A stretch of 64,000 bases of DNA from JAFECT01 sp964432415 (GTDB taxonomy: Bacteria; Pseudomonadota; Alphaproteobacteria; Caulobacterales; Caulobacteraceae), in assembly GCA_964432415.1 (NCBI GenBank), contig CAYSNW010000002.1:62001-126000 (forward strand), read 5' to 3'. Below, piece by piece: positions 1 through 7,179 of the stretch. A program made the position numbers and the translations under genes. The notes beneath the pieces are model-generated. The model made no database searches, was not told the origin of the DNA, and saw nothing but the letters and a program-made list of their open reading frames with translations. Numbering within the stretch: position 1 is the stretch's first letter; the number at the start of each line of letters is the position of its first letter.

Positions 1-938
1 TCGGGGGTGTAGCGGGCAAGCAGATCCTGGCGGTCGGACTGCAGCTTCAGCAGCTGGGCGGGGATCGACAGGTCCAGGTCGCGCTGGATCTCGATCTCCT
101 GCGGCGCCTCCGGTTGACGCGCCTTCAACGTCGCCAGCCGTCCCTCGACCTCGCGGGCCTGGGCGTCGGCCTTGAACTTTTCGTCGAAGATCGACTGGTA
201 AGTGGCCGCCAAAGAAGCCTTTTCTGTCGTGAAATCCGCCACGCCATGGGACTGCAGGAAGCCGGCGTAGGCGTCGTCCGCCTTCTCCAGCCTCTGGGTG
301 AAGGCGTCCCGCTCGCGGCTGACCGCGGGCGAGGTGTGGTTGGCGAAGATCTCGCGCCGATAGCTCAGGTAGGTGGCGACCAGGCTGTTCAGGATCGCGG
401 CGGCGGCCTCGGGATCCTTGTGCTTGAAGCCGAGCTTGATCACGCCGGTGTCCGGCGCCGTCTCCACCGACAGGCCGGTGGTCATGATCTTGAGCGCGGA
501 GGCCTCGATGTCGCGCCGCTTGGCCGCGTCGGCTCCGGCCCAGTCGGCGGCCAGCCTGGGATCGATCACGTTCAGGCCGACCGCCCGCACCGTGCGGCGC
601 TTCAGCTCGTCGCTGGACAGTATCTCGGCCTCGGACTGGACCACCTCGTCCTTCTGGGGCACCGCGCCGCGTCCCGCGTCCCCGGCGCGCGGTTCGTAGA
701 CATACTCCTGCCCGAGCTGAATCAGCAGGCTGGAGTGGGCGGTGTAGGTCTTGGGCAGGGTCATGGCCAGGCCCGCGCCGACCAGCAGCACCACAGCGAA
801 CACCAGCACCACGGTCAGCCGCTCGCGCCACACCAGGACCGACAGGTCGCGCACCGAATAGCGCGCACGCGACACGCGCGCTTCCCCGCGCGAGGCGTAA
901 TCGCCCGAGCCGCCCGTCCAGCTGCCCTGATCGCGCAT
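1..938 (-). CDS. Wzz/GumC-like polysaccharide copolymerase, N-terminal part (runs off window)
   Basis: Translated by hand from the ATG at 938 down to base 1; open throughout, 3' end missing. After about 38 cytoplasmic residues there is one membrane segment (LTVVLVFAVVLLVGAGLAM, about residues 40-60), followed by a Wzz-type periplasmic region starting YTAHSSLLIQLGQEYVY and long helical stretches (about residues 215-300, Gln/Glu/Lys/Ala rich) as in GumC/HfsA polysaccharide copolymerases. Such proteins set chain length and link the inner membrane to the OPX pore during export of capsule, exopolysaccharide or holdfast. It is divergent from an OPX gene at 1024, which supports this role. Whether a C-terminal kinase domain exists cannot be seen. 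Confidence 0.85.
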   Translation of the reverse strand, partial: MRDQGSWTGGSGDYASRGEARVSRARYSVRDLSVLVWRERLTVVLVFAVVLLVGAGLAMTLPKTYTAHSSLLIQLGQEYVYEPRAGDAGRGAVPQKDEVVQSEAEILSSDELKRRTVRAVGLNVIDPRLAADWAGADAAKRRDIEASALKIMTTGLSVETAPDTGVIKLGFKHKDPEAAAAILNSLVATYLSYRREIFANHTSPAVSRERDAFTQRLEKADDAYAGFLQSHGVADFTTEKASLAATYQSIFDEKFKADAQAREVEGRLATLKARQPEAPQEIEIQRDLDLSIPAQLLKLQSDRQDLLARYTP

Positions 939-984
939 GCGAATCCCACAAAACTTAACAAACCCGACGTTTGGGCCCGCGGCG

Positions 985-1000
985 TTAACCAGTGGTTACC
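985..1000 (+). promoter_or_regulatory. CtrA-like box upstream of the OPX gene
   Basis: TTAA, seven bases, then TTACC: one mismatch from the CtrA consensus TTAA-N7-TTAAC. It lies 24 bp before the chosen OPX start and between the divergent export genes. Inferred regulatory site; CtrA control of surface polysaccharide genes is known in Caulobacter, but binding here is not shown. Confidence 0.35.
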
Positions 1001-1023
1001 CCTTTGGACCAAGTCTCCGGTTC

Positions 1024-1764
1024 ATGCGGTTCGATCCCTCCCGGCGTCTGGTGATCAGTGTCGCCGCGGCGTTCACGGCCTCCAGCCTGACGCCGGGGCC
1101 GGCCATGGCCCTGCCCTTTTTCGGCTCAAAGCCCCGCGCCGCCTTCGACGATATCCCTTACGCCACCTGGAGCGACGACGAGCCCGGCTACCGGCTCTAT
1201 CCAGGGGATCAGATCAATGTCGCCACCCCCACCGCGCCCGAGCTCAGCCGCGACCTGACCGTCGGTCCCGACGGGCGCATCTCCATGCCGCTGGTCGGTC
1301 CGGTGATGGCGGCGGACCGTTCGCTGGGCGAGCTGGAGGACGATCTGTCGCGGCTCTATGCGCGCGAACTGCGCCGCCCCGTCGTGGAGGTCACGCTCAA
1401 GCAGGCGGCGCCGATGAAGGTGCTGGTGGGCGGTGAGGTCGGGACCCCCGGCTGGGTCGACATGCCCGGCGACCTGGACGCCCTGCAGGCGATTCTCGCC
1501 GCCGGTGGCTTCAAGACCTCGGCCAAGCGCACCGAGGTGGTGGTGATCCGCCGCGGCCCCGGCGGACGGCCCATGCGGCGGGTGACCAATCTGTCGGCGG
1601 CGCTGAAGGACCCGACCCGGGCCGATTTGGTGCCGCTCCGCCGCTTCGACATCATCTATGTGCCGCGCACCAGCGCGGCCGAGGCCGGCGTCTTCATGGG
1701 CCAGGTCCGCGACCTGCTGCCCTTCAGCTTCAGCTATTCGCTGAACAATCCGTACAGCAAGTAG
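1024..1764 (+). CDS. OPX-family polysaccharide export protein
   Basis: 246 residues. The start at 1024 gives a proper signal peptide (MRFDPSRRLVISVAAAF...AMA); an earlier in-frame ATG at 937 would overlap the divergent gene's start codon and place 29 extra residues before the signal. After cleavage comes a Poly_export domain (YRLYPGDQINVATPTAPELS, about residues 60-145: YPGDQ, VGPDGRISMPLVG) and an SLBB-like domain (KVLVGGEVGTPGWVDMPG, about 148-205). This is the outer-membrane/periplasmic Wza-like channel component of a Wzx/Wzy export route. No lipobox cysteine follows the signal peptide. Its stop codon abuts the stop of the convergent gene at 1765. Confidence 0.85.
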   Translation: MRFDPSRRLVISVAAAFTASSLTPGPAMALPFFGSKPRAAFDDIPYATWSDDEPGYRLYPGDQINVATPTAPELSRDLTVGPDGRISMPLVGPVMAADRSLGELEDDLSRLYARELRRPVVEVTLKQAAPMKVLVGGEVGTPGWVDMPGDLDALQAILAAGGFKTSAKRTEVVVIRRGPGGRPMRRVTNLSAALKDPTRADLVPLRRFDIIYVPRTSAAEAGVFMGQVRDLLPFSFSYSLNNPYSK

Positions 1765-3585
1765 CTAGGGCCGCAGGCCGGCTGTGGTGTCGGCGGCGAT
1801 CACCAGCGGGCTCCAGCTGGGCCAGGCCCGGTGCGTCCGGTTCAGCATGACGAAGGCTCCCCCGGCGCCGTAGCGCTTGATCCAGGCCGCGGCCTTGCGG
1901 TTCTCGTCGCTCGCCAGCACCACGTCCACGCTCCTCGCGTCCGCCGCCCAGGCCGCCACCCAGGCGCCGTCCAGGCCGAAGCGGGCGCCGGCCGGCGTCG
2001 AGACCGCGCCCCAGGGGTCGAAATTGGCCCGGCTGAAGTCCACTCCCAGCATCCGCGACAGGCCCGACCGGTCGAGCGTCTTCAGGGAGAACAGCGCTTC
2101 GCCGGTCTTGGGATCGCGCGGCATCAGCCCAGGAGGCACGTCCAGCCAGACCGCGCGACCGCCCGCCTCCAGCCAGCGCCTCAGCGGCGCCGCCTCCCCT
2201 CCGCTCACCAGGGCCTGAGGCACGGCGTCGATCGCGAAGGTCACGGTGGTTCCGCGCGCCGAGGCCGGGTCGGCCAGAAGCGCCTCCAGGGCTGCGGCGT
2301 CGATCACCGTCCAGCCGTCGCGTTTCAGCGCGTCGCGCGCACCCTCGCCGCCATCGAAGGGCGTGGCTGTCTTGTAGGCCTCGTCCCAGTAGACCAGCCG
2401 CCGCACCGGCTTTTCGCTCAGGCGGAAGGCGTACAGCGCCCCGTCATGACTGGGGACCAACAGGGCGCCGGGAATCGGAACCGGCGAGCCGTAGACGCCG
2501 CCGGGAACCGCCGCCTTCCACAGCTTGCGCCCGCTGGCGGCGTCGAAGGCGCCGACGCCTCCGTTGGAGTCGGCGAAGAACACCGTGTCGCCGCTCACCG
2601 CGGGCGAGGGCCACGCCACACCGGACATCTTGTCCTTCCACAATGCCTTGCCGGTCTTCAGATCAAACGCCTGGATGATGGCGTCGTCCGAGGTGGCGTC
2701 GAACACGCGGCCGTTGGCGATCGCCGGACCGCCGATGACCCAGACGATCTCATGGTCGAAGCGCCAGCGCTCCTTGCCCGTCGCCGCATCGACCGCCCAG
2801 AGCAGGCCGTCGCGGGCGCCGAAGACGACCATCCCGTCCGCCACCGCCGGCGCGGACTGGATCGAGCGCCGGTCGAAACCGAAATCACCCGAGTTCAGAC
2901 TGTGGCCGAGGGTGTCGAAGCGCCAGCGCAGGCCACCGGTTTTCAGGTCGAGCGCATAGAGCGAGCCATCGAAACTCGGCGCATAGACCGTCCCGCCGGC
3001 GACGGCGGCGGCGGTGCGCACCCGCCCGCCGGCGAGGAAGCGCCAGAACAGCTTGCCGGTGTGAAGGTCGAAGGCCGACACGCTTCCGTCGACGCCGCCG
3101 ATCACCACCCGCCCCTCGGCTATGGTCGGCGAGGCCTGGTAGAGGTCTCCGCTTTCCAGGCCCCAGGGCAAGGGGGCCGCGGGCGCCGCGGGCTTGCGCC
3201 AGAGAATGCGGCCGTCGCGCGCCGAGACCGCGACGATCAGGTCGTCACGGGACTGCACCAGGGCGACGCCATCGGCCACGGCGGGCGAGGATGCGATGGG
3301 GGATCCCAGCTGGGCCGACCAGATCGGCTCGCCCCCGAGGCTCAGAGCGTAGAGCCGCCCGTCCGTGCTGCCGAAGACGATGCGCTGGTCGGGGGTCAGC
3401 ACCGGCGTGGAGCGCACCGCTCCGCCGGTCATGAAGCGCCAGGCGCGGCCGGCGTACTGCACGCCGCCGGAGGCTGGGTAAACGCCCGTATGTTCCGGCC
3501 CGCCCCGGTACATCGCCGGCTGGGCCCGGACCGCCGGAGCGGCGGCGATCAGCAGAAGCAACGGAAGCCAGGACCACGCGCGCAT
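1765..3585 (-). CDS. Secreted PQQ-type beta-propeller protein with an extra C-terminal domain
   Basis: 606 residues with a Sec signal (MRAWSWLPLLLLIAAAPAVRA). Residues about 40-390 are repeated blades of the PQQ_2/YxTI type: VFGSTDGRLYAL, VYAPSFDGSLYALDLKTG, VVFGARDGLLWAVDAATGK, ALWKDKMSG. No dehydrogenase catalytic residues were sought or recognised, so this is probably a BamB-like or sensor/scaffold propeller, not a quinoprotein enzyme. Residues about 395-606 are a separate alpha/beta domain (LVYWDEAYK..., EALLADPASARG, GGRAVWLDVPPG) that resembles a class-I-amidotransferase/ThuA-type fold; that reading is weak. It is convergent with the OPX gene and may share a promoter region with nothing visible upstream. 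Confidence 0.7.
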   Translation of the reverse strand: MRAWSWLPLLLLIAAAPAVRAQPAMYRGGPEHTGVYPASGGVQYAGRAWRFMTGGAVRSTPVLTPDQRIVFGSTDGRLYALSLGGEPIWSAQLGSPIASSPAVADGVALVQSRDDLIVAVSARDGRILWRKPAAPAAPLPWGLESGDLYQASPTIAEGRVVIGGVDGSVSAFDLHTGKLFWRFLAGGRVRTAAAVAGGTVYAPSFDGSLYALDLKTGGLRWRFDTLGHSLNSGDFGFDRRSIQSAPAVADGMVVFGARDGLLWAVDAATGKERWRFDHEIVWVIGGPAIANGRVFDATSDDAIIQAFDLKTGKALWKDKMSGVAWPSPAVSGDTVFFADSNGGVGAFDAASGRKLWKAAVPGGVYGSPVPIPGALLVPSHDGALYAFRLSEKPVRRLVYWDEAYKTATPFDGGEGARDALKRDGWTVIDAAALEALLADPASARGTTVTFAIDAVPQALVSGGEAAPLRRWLEAGGRAVWLDVPPGLMPRDPKTGEALFSLKTLDRSGLSRMLGVDFSRANFDPWGAVSTPAGARFGLDGAWVAAWAADARSVDVVLASDENRKAAAWIKRYGAGGAFVMLNRTHRAWPSWSPLVIAADTTAGLRP

Positions 3586-3684
3586 CCGGCCATGATGGCC
3601 AGGGCGCCGGAACGGTCTTGTCCGAAATTGCGCGGCCTCCGCGCCGGACCGGGCGAGCCGGGCCCGGCGGTTCGCCGATCGGCC

Positions 3685-4011
3685 TCAGGCCGCCAGGGCG
3701 CTGGAGCCGGCGCTCAGCCAGCGGCGCGCGGCGCGCTGGGCTTCGGCGACGTCTTCGCGCTCCATCTCCTGGCTGAGTTCGCGGCGGTAGACCGAAGCCT
3801 CCACCGAGCCCTTCATGGCCGCCAGGTTGAACAGCATGTGCGCCGAGACCAGATCCAGCGGCGCGCCGCCCTGGCCGGTGGAGTACATCATGCCGATGCG
3901 GAACAGCTCGTCCCCCGACATGTCCGGCGTCGGCAGCGGCAGGGCGCAGGCCTGAAACTCCGCCGCGCCCTCTTCGATACCCGTCTCGATCTTTTCTTCG
4001 ATCGCGATCAT
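3685..4011 (-). CDS. Small Sel1-like repeat protein
   Basis: 108 residues, no signal peptide. The centre (GDELFRIGMMYSTGQGGAPLD then AHMLFNLAAMKGSVEA) matches Sel1-like repeats, which build helical scaffolds for protein contacts. The N terminus is acidic (IEEKIETGIEEGAAEF) and the C terminus is Arg/Glu rich. It stands alone, with an AT-rich 220-bp upstream region that contains a paired TTGACA inverted repeat. The role is unknown; short Sel1-like proteins of this kind occur in Caulobacteraceae, but I cannot assign a partner. Confidence 0.65.
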   Translation of the reverse strand: MIAIEEKIETGIEEGAAEFQACALPLPTPDMSGDELFRIGMMYSTGQGGAPLDLVSAHMLFNLAAMKGSVEASVYRRELSQEMEREDVAEAQRAARRWLSAGSSALAA

Positions 4012-4127
4012 CGGTTCTTCCCCTTGTCGCCCTCACGTTCTGGAGGGCGTTCCCATCGTTCGTAACGGGAGGAAAGCGCGGGTCCGATGAAGTTAAAGTT
4101 AATCGCGGCGATAACCGCAAATCTTTT

Positions 4128-4199
4128 CTGTCAACGCAATATGAATACTGAAATCCGCCTTAAACAAGCCGAAACCTGCGAGTAATATCGCGTTGACAG
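4128..4199. promoter_or_regulatory. Inverted pair of TTGACA-containing 15-mers upstream of the Sel1-like gene
   Basis: CTGTCAACGCAATAT at 4128-4142 is repeated inverted at 4185-4199 with one mismatch, 42 bp apart. Each arm holds TTGACA, a consensus -35 hexamer, pointing outwards. The arm at 4128 faces the Sel1-like gene (start 4011). The surrounding 220 bp is unusually AT rich for this genome. It may be a divergent promoter pair or a regulator site; no function is shown. Confidence 0.4.
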
Positions 4200-4232
4200 G
4201 TCTTTACAGCCGTTATTGATCCTTTACGCGCG

Positions 4233-4958
4233 TTAGGCTTTGCGCGCCCGCTGTCCGAACAGCACGCTGCGCGCCGCCTCGGCCTCCGCCCCGGCCGCCG
4301 CGAGGTTGCGGCGCAGTTCCTTGCCGACCTCCAGCCCCCGCTGCACCGCCGGCCTCGCCTCCACCCGCGCGTGCCAGACCTTCAGCGCCGGAAACTCTTC
4401 CAGGTCCTGGCCCTGCAGCCGGGGCAGGATCCAGGGCCAGATCGCCATGTCGGCGATGGAATAGTCGCCGGCCACGAACTCGCGGTCCCTCAGACGCGTG
4501 TCCAGCACCCCGTAGAGCCGGTTCACCTCGTTAGTGTAGCGCGCCACGCCATAGGCCAGGTGGCGCTGGTCCGGCGTGATCGCCCGCGCATAGCCGCGGA
4601 AGTGGTGCGCCTGGCCGGCCATCGGGCCCAGGCCGCCCATCTGCCAGAACAGCCACTGCTCGACCTCCGCCCGCTCGCGCGGACTTTGCGGATAGAACCG
4701 ACCCGAACGGCGCCCCAGGTGCTGCAGGATCGCGCCCGACTCGAAGATGGCGAGGGGCCGGCCCTCGTCACCGTCCGGATCGACGATCGCCGGCATGCGG
4801 TTGTTGGGGCTGACGGCCAGGAATTCCGGCGTGAACTGCTCGCCCGTCCCGATGTTCACCGGCCTGACCGTGTAGGGCAGTTCCATCTCCTCGCAGGCGA
4901 TGGTGATCTTGTGGCCGTTGGGGGTGGGCCAGTACCAGATCTCGATCGGCGCGCTCAT
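4233..4958 (-). CDS. Glutathione S-transferase family protein (YfcG/YghU-like)
   Basis: 241 residues from the ATG at 4958; the frame is open further upstream but that extension is low complexity and lacks family similarity. The N-terminal thioredoxin-like domain (IEIWYWPTPNGHKITIACEE, then NRMPAIVD and the FESGAILQHLG motif) and the helical C-terminal domain (VEQWLFWQMGGLGPM, VNRLYGVLDTRL, DYSIADMAIWPW) are those of the Ure2p/nu-class GSTs such as E. coli YfcG, which act as glutathione-dependent disulfide reductases. The N-cap SIADMAIWPW motif is intact. Monocistronic, with about 190 bp to the divergent RcnB gene. Confidence 0.85.
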   Translation of the reverse strand: MSAPIEIWYWPTPNGHKITIACEEMELPYTVRPVNIGTGEQFTPEFLAVSPNNRMPAIVDPDGDEGRPLAIFESGAILQHLGRRSGRFYPQSPRERAEVEQWLFWQMGGLGPMAGQAHHFRGYARAITPDQRHLAYGVARYTNEVNRLYGVLDTRLRDREFVAGDYSIADMAIWPWILPRLQGQDLEEFPALKVWHARVEARPAVQRGLEVGKELRRNLAAAGAEAEAARSVLFGQRARKA

Positions 4959-5148
4959 CGTCGGGGTTCCCTTGGGTGCGAGCGGCTCAGATGGCGCCCC
5001 GCCTCCTGTCGCGCAACGGGGCTTGCTGACCGCGCCGTTCAGCTTGAGTTCATCGCGCGCGCGGATATCTGGTCCCATGCCGCTGAAGTCGCTTGGCGGC
5101 CTGATCGGCGCGGAAGGCTGGTCCGCCCTGAGCGAGGAGCACGAGGTA

Positions 5149-5658
5149 ATGAAGCGTAGCATCCTGGCCGCCCTGGCGGCGGCCGTGCTGGCGGTCCCGG
5201 TCACAGCCCTTGCCGAACCCCGCCACGACCATGACCGCGGTCACGAGCGCCACGACGGCGGCCGCGACGATCACCGGGGCGACCGCGACGATCATCGGGG
5301 CGGAGGCCCCGGTTGGGACCGCGGCGACCACCGCGGCGGCGGCGAGCGCTGGGAGCGCGGACGGCGGGACTGGTGGCGGGGCCACGACGAGTGGCGCGGC
5401 TACGAGGGCCGGCGCACCGGTTTCTGGTATGCCCCGGGGCGCGGCTACTACCGGCCCGATCCGCGCTGGTACGGCCACAGCTGGCGGCGCGGCGAGTACC
5501 TGCCCGCCCCCTACCGCACCTACTATGTCAGCGACTGGGGCTATTTCGGCCTGAGGCCGCCGCCGCGCGGCTACGCCTGGGTCTATATCGGCAACGATCT
5601 GGTGCTCGTGAACCTCAGGACCGGCCTTATTTTGGACGTTCTTCTCGACGTCTATTGA
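5149..5658 (+). CDS. RcnB-family periplasmic protein 1
   Basis: 169 residues; the ATG at 5149 follows GAGGAGCACGAGGTA and gives a clean signal peptide (MKRSILAALAAAVLAVPVTA). A middle region rich in His, Asp, Arg and Gly (HDHDRGHERHDGGRDDHRG, residues about 25-75) leads into the RcnB domain: RGEYLPAPYRTYYVSDWGYF, then LRPPPRGYAWVYIGNDLVLV. E. coli RcnB is a periplasmic factor in nickel/cobalt homeostasis; most family members are uncharacterised, so metal binding is an inference from the His/Asp-rich segment. First of three tandem family members. Confidence 0.8.
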   Translation: MKRSILAALAAAVLAVPVTALAEPRHDHDRGHERHDGGRDDHRGDRDDHRGGGPGWDRGDHRGGGERWERGRRDWWRGHDEWRGYEGRRTGFWYAPGRGYYRPDPRWYGHSWRRGEYLPAPYRTYYVSDWGYFGLRPPPRGYAWVYIGNDLVLVNLRTGLILDVLLDVY

Positions 5659-5682
5659 CCCCGCACACGTTGGATCACCTTC

Positions 5683-5719
5683 ACGCCTCGCGGGTTCGCT
5701 CGCGGGGCGTTTTGTTTTT
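5683..5719 (+). terminator. Rho-independent terminator of RcnB-like gene 1
   Basis: Ten-base-pair stem ACGCCTCGCG / CGCGGGGCGT (one G-T pair), 8-nt loop, followed by TTTTGTTTTT on the plus strand, 25 bp after the stop codon. Confidence 0.8.
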
Positions 5720-5756
5720 CACGGCGCTGTTTCGCCTGCCTTTCCCGTTACCTGAC

Positions 5757-5772
5757 TAAACCCCTCATTAAC
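5757..5772 (+). promoter_or_regulatory. Partial CtrA-like box upstream of RcnB-like gene 2
   Basis: TAAA, seven bases, TTAAC. The right half-site is perfect, the left half differs at one base from TTAA. It is about 90 bp before the GTG start at 5860. Weak evidence of CtrA control. Confidence 0.25.
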
Positions 5773-5859
5773 CGTTCAGCCACGGTTCACCTGACGGGGC
5801 TCATGGATGGCGCCAACGAGGGGCGGAGCGTCCGCCCCGACGAATTTGGAGCGACCCTC

Positions 5860-7022
5860 GTGACCCTCAAGCGTCTCCTGCTCACGGCGACCGCGGCGGC
5901 CAGCCTGGCCCTGCCCGGCCTCGCCCTCGCGCAAGATCACGGCCATCACGACGACAACGACCGCGGCCACCCGGCGGCCCAGGACCACCACAACGGCGGC
6001 GGCGGCGGCGGCGGTGGCGATCATCGCGGCAATGGCGGCGGTCAGCATTCCCAGGGTCAGGGCCAGGGCGGCGGCCAGCACACCTATGGTCAAGGCCAGG
6101 GTGGCGGCGGCCAGGGCGGTGGTCAGGGCGGCGGCGGCCAGCACGGCTACGGCTATGGCCAGGGCGGCGGTCAGCACAACTACGGCCAGGGTCAAGGCGG
6201 CGGTGGCGGCCAACACAACTACGGCCAGGGCCAGGGCGGCGGCGGCCAGCACAACTACGGTCAAGGCCAGGGCGGCGGCGGCCAGCACAACTACGGTCAA
6301 GGCCAGGGCGGCGGCGGCCNNNNNNNNNNNNNNNNNNNNNNNNNNNNNNNNNNNNNNNNNNNNNNNNNNNNNNNNNNNNNNNNNNNNNNNNNNNNNNNNN
6401 NNNNNNNNNNNNNNNNNNNGGCCAGGGCGGCGGCGGCCAGCACAACTACGGTCAAGGCCAGGGCGGCGGCGGCCAGCACAACTATGGCCAAGGTCAGGGC
6501 GGCGCCTACTGGGGCGGCCAGTCCGGCGGCCAGCACAGCGACGGGCGCGACCACCGCTCGGGCCAGGGCACGTACGGCGGCGGCGATCACCGCGGCGGGT
6601 ACAATGGCGGCTATAACGGCGGCGATCACCGCAATGGCGGCTACGACCGCGGCCGCGACCACCACGGCTCCGATCAGTGGCGCGAACGCAACCGCGGCTG
6701 GGAACGGGGCGCGGTCTGGAGCCGCGACCGCGACTGGTGGCGCAATGACCGCCGCTTCTACGGCTACCGCGGCATTCGCACCTACTTCTTCTTCGCGCCG
6801 GGCTTCGGCTATTACTCGGTCCCGCACGAGTACTGGGGTTACTCCTGGGCCACGGGCCAATACCTGCCCAGCTACTTCTGGCGCTACGAGGTCTCGGACT
6901 ACTGGTCCTACGGCCTGCCCGCCCCGCCCCCCGGTTGCACCTGGGTCTGGCTCAACGGCAACATCGCCCTCGTCGATATGAGCGACGGCTACATCGTGGA
7001 CATGGTCTACAACGTCTGGTGA
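5860..7022 (+). CDS. RcnB-family protein 2 with long Gly/Gln/His/Tyr repeats, split by an assembly gap
   Basis: GTG start at 5860 after TTGGAGCG, matching the paralogue at 7180 (both begin VTLKR). Signal peptide to about residue 24 (TAAASLALPGLALAQ). Then a low-complexity region built from a 12-residue unit GQGQGGGGQHNY (36 bp) in near-perfect tandem, followed by an Arg/Asp/Tyr-rich stretch and the RcnB domain (YLPSYFWRYEVSDYWSYGL, APPPGCTWVWLNG, ending MVYNVW). The 100-N gap at 6320-6419 breaks the frame as written. Joining 6301-6319 to the identical 19 bases at 6420-6438 restores one frame and gives at least 347 residues; the true repeat number is unknown. The role is unknown, perhaps metal binding or an extracellular matrix role. 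Confidence 0.75.
6037..6513 (+). repeat. Tandem 36-bp (12-residue) repeats in RcnB-like gene 2
   Basis: Successive copies encode GQGQGGGGQHNY with small length variants at the left end (GGGQHTY, GGGQHGYGYGQ) and near-identical copies around the gap. Copies are nearly identical at DNA level, as expected of recent slippage or recombination, and this is why assembly failed here. Confidence 0.85.
6320..6419. other. Assembly gap (100 N) within a tandem repeat
   Basis: Exactly 100 N, a conventional placeholder. The 19 bases before (6301-6319) equal the 19 bases after (6420-6438), so contig ends overlap or repeat units are missing. Confidence 0.95.
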
Positions 7023-7042
7023 CCAGACACCGAACTGCAGAG

Positions 7043-7070
7043 AGCCCCGCCCGCAACGGCGGGGCTTTTT
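7043..7070 (+). terminator. Rho-independent terminator of RcnB-like gene 2
   Basis: Perfect 8-bp stem GCCCCGCC / GGCGGGGC with a 6-nt loop, then TTTTT, 21 bp after the stop. The same stem recurs at 8346-8367. Confidence 0.9.
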
Positions 7071-7179
7071 GACATGACGCGAGCGGCGTACAGGACTCGC
7101 GCCTTCAGTGGCTTCCCGCGACCGTCACCGCCTCTCGCGGCCGGCGGAACCTTCGAGCGTTCGAAACGGAGAAACTGAC

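Noticed and set aside
1831..4065. Very long open frame on the plus strand across the propeller and Sel1-like genes
   Set aside because: It is antisense to two genes with clear domains, has Arg/Pro/Gly-rich composition without any motif, and is a by-product of high GC third positions.
5803..5859. Upstream ATG at 5803 as start of RcnB-like protein 2
   Set aside because: It would add 19 residues before the signal peptide; the GTG at 5860 has a ribosome site and aligns with the paralogue's GTG at 7180.
6037..6513. Regular 36-bp repeats considered as a CRISPR array
   Set aside because: Units are contiguous with no unique spacers, they lie in frame in a secreted protein gene, and no cas genes are nearby.
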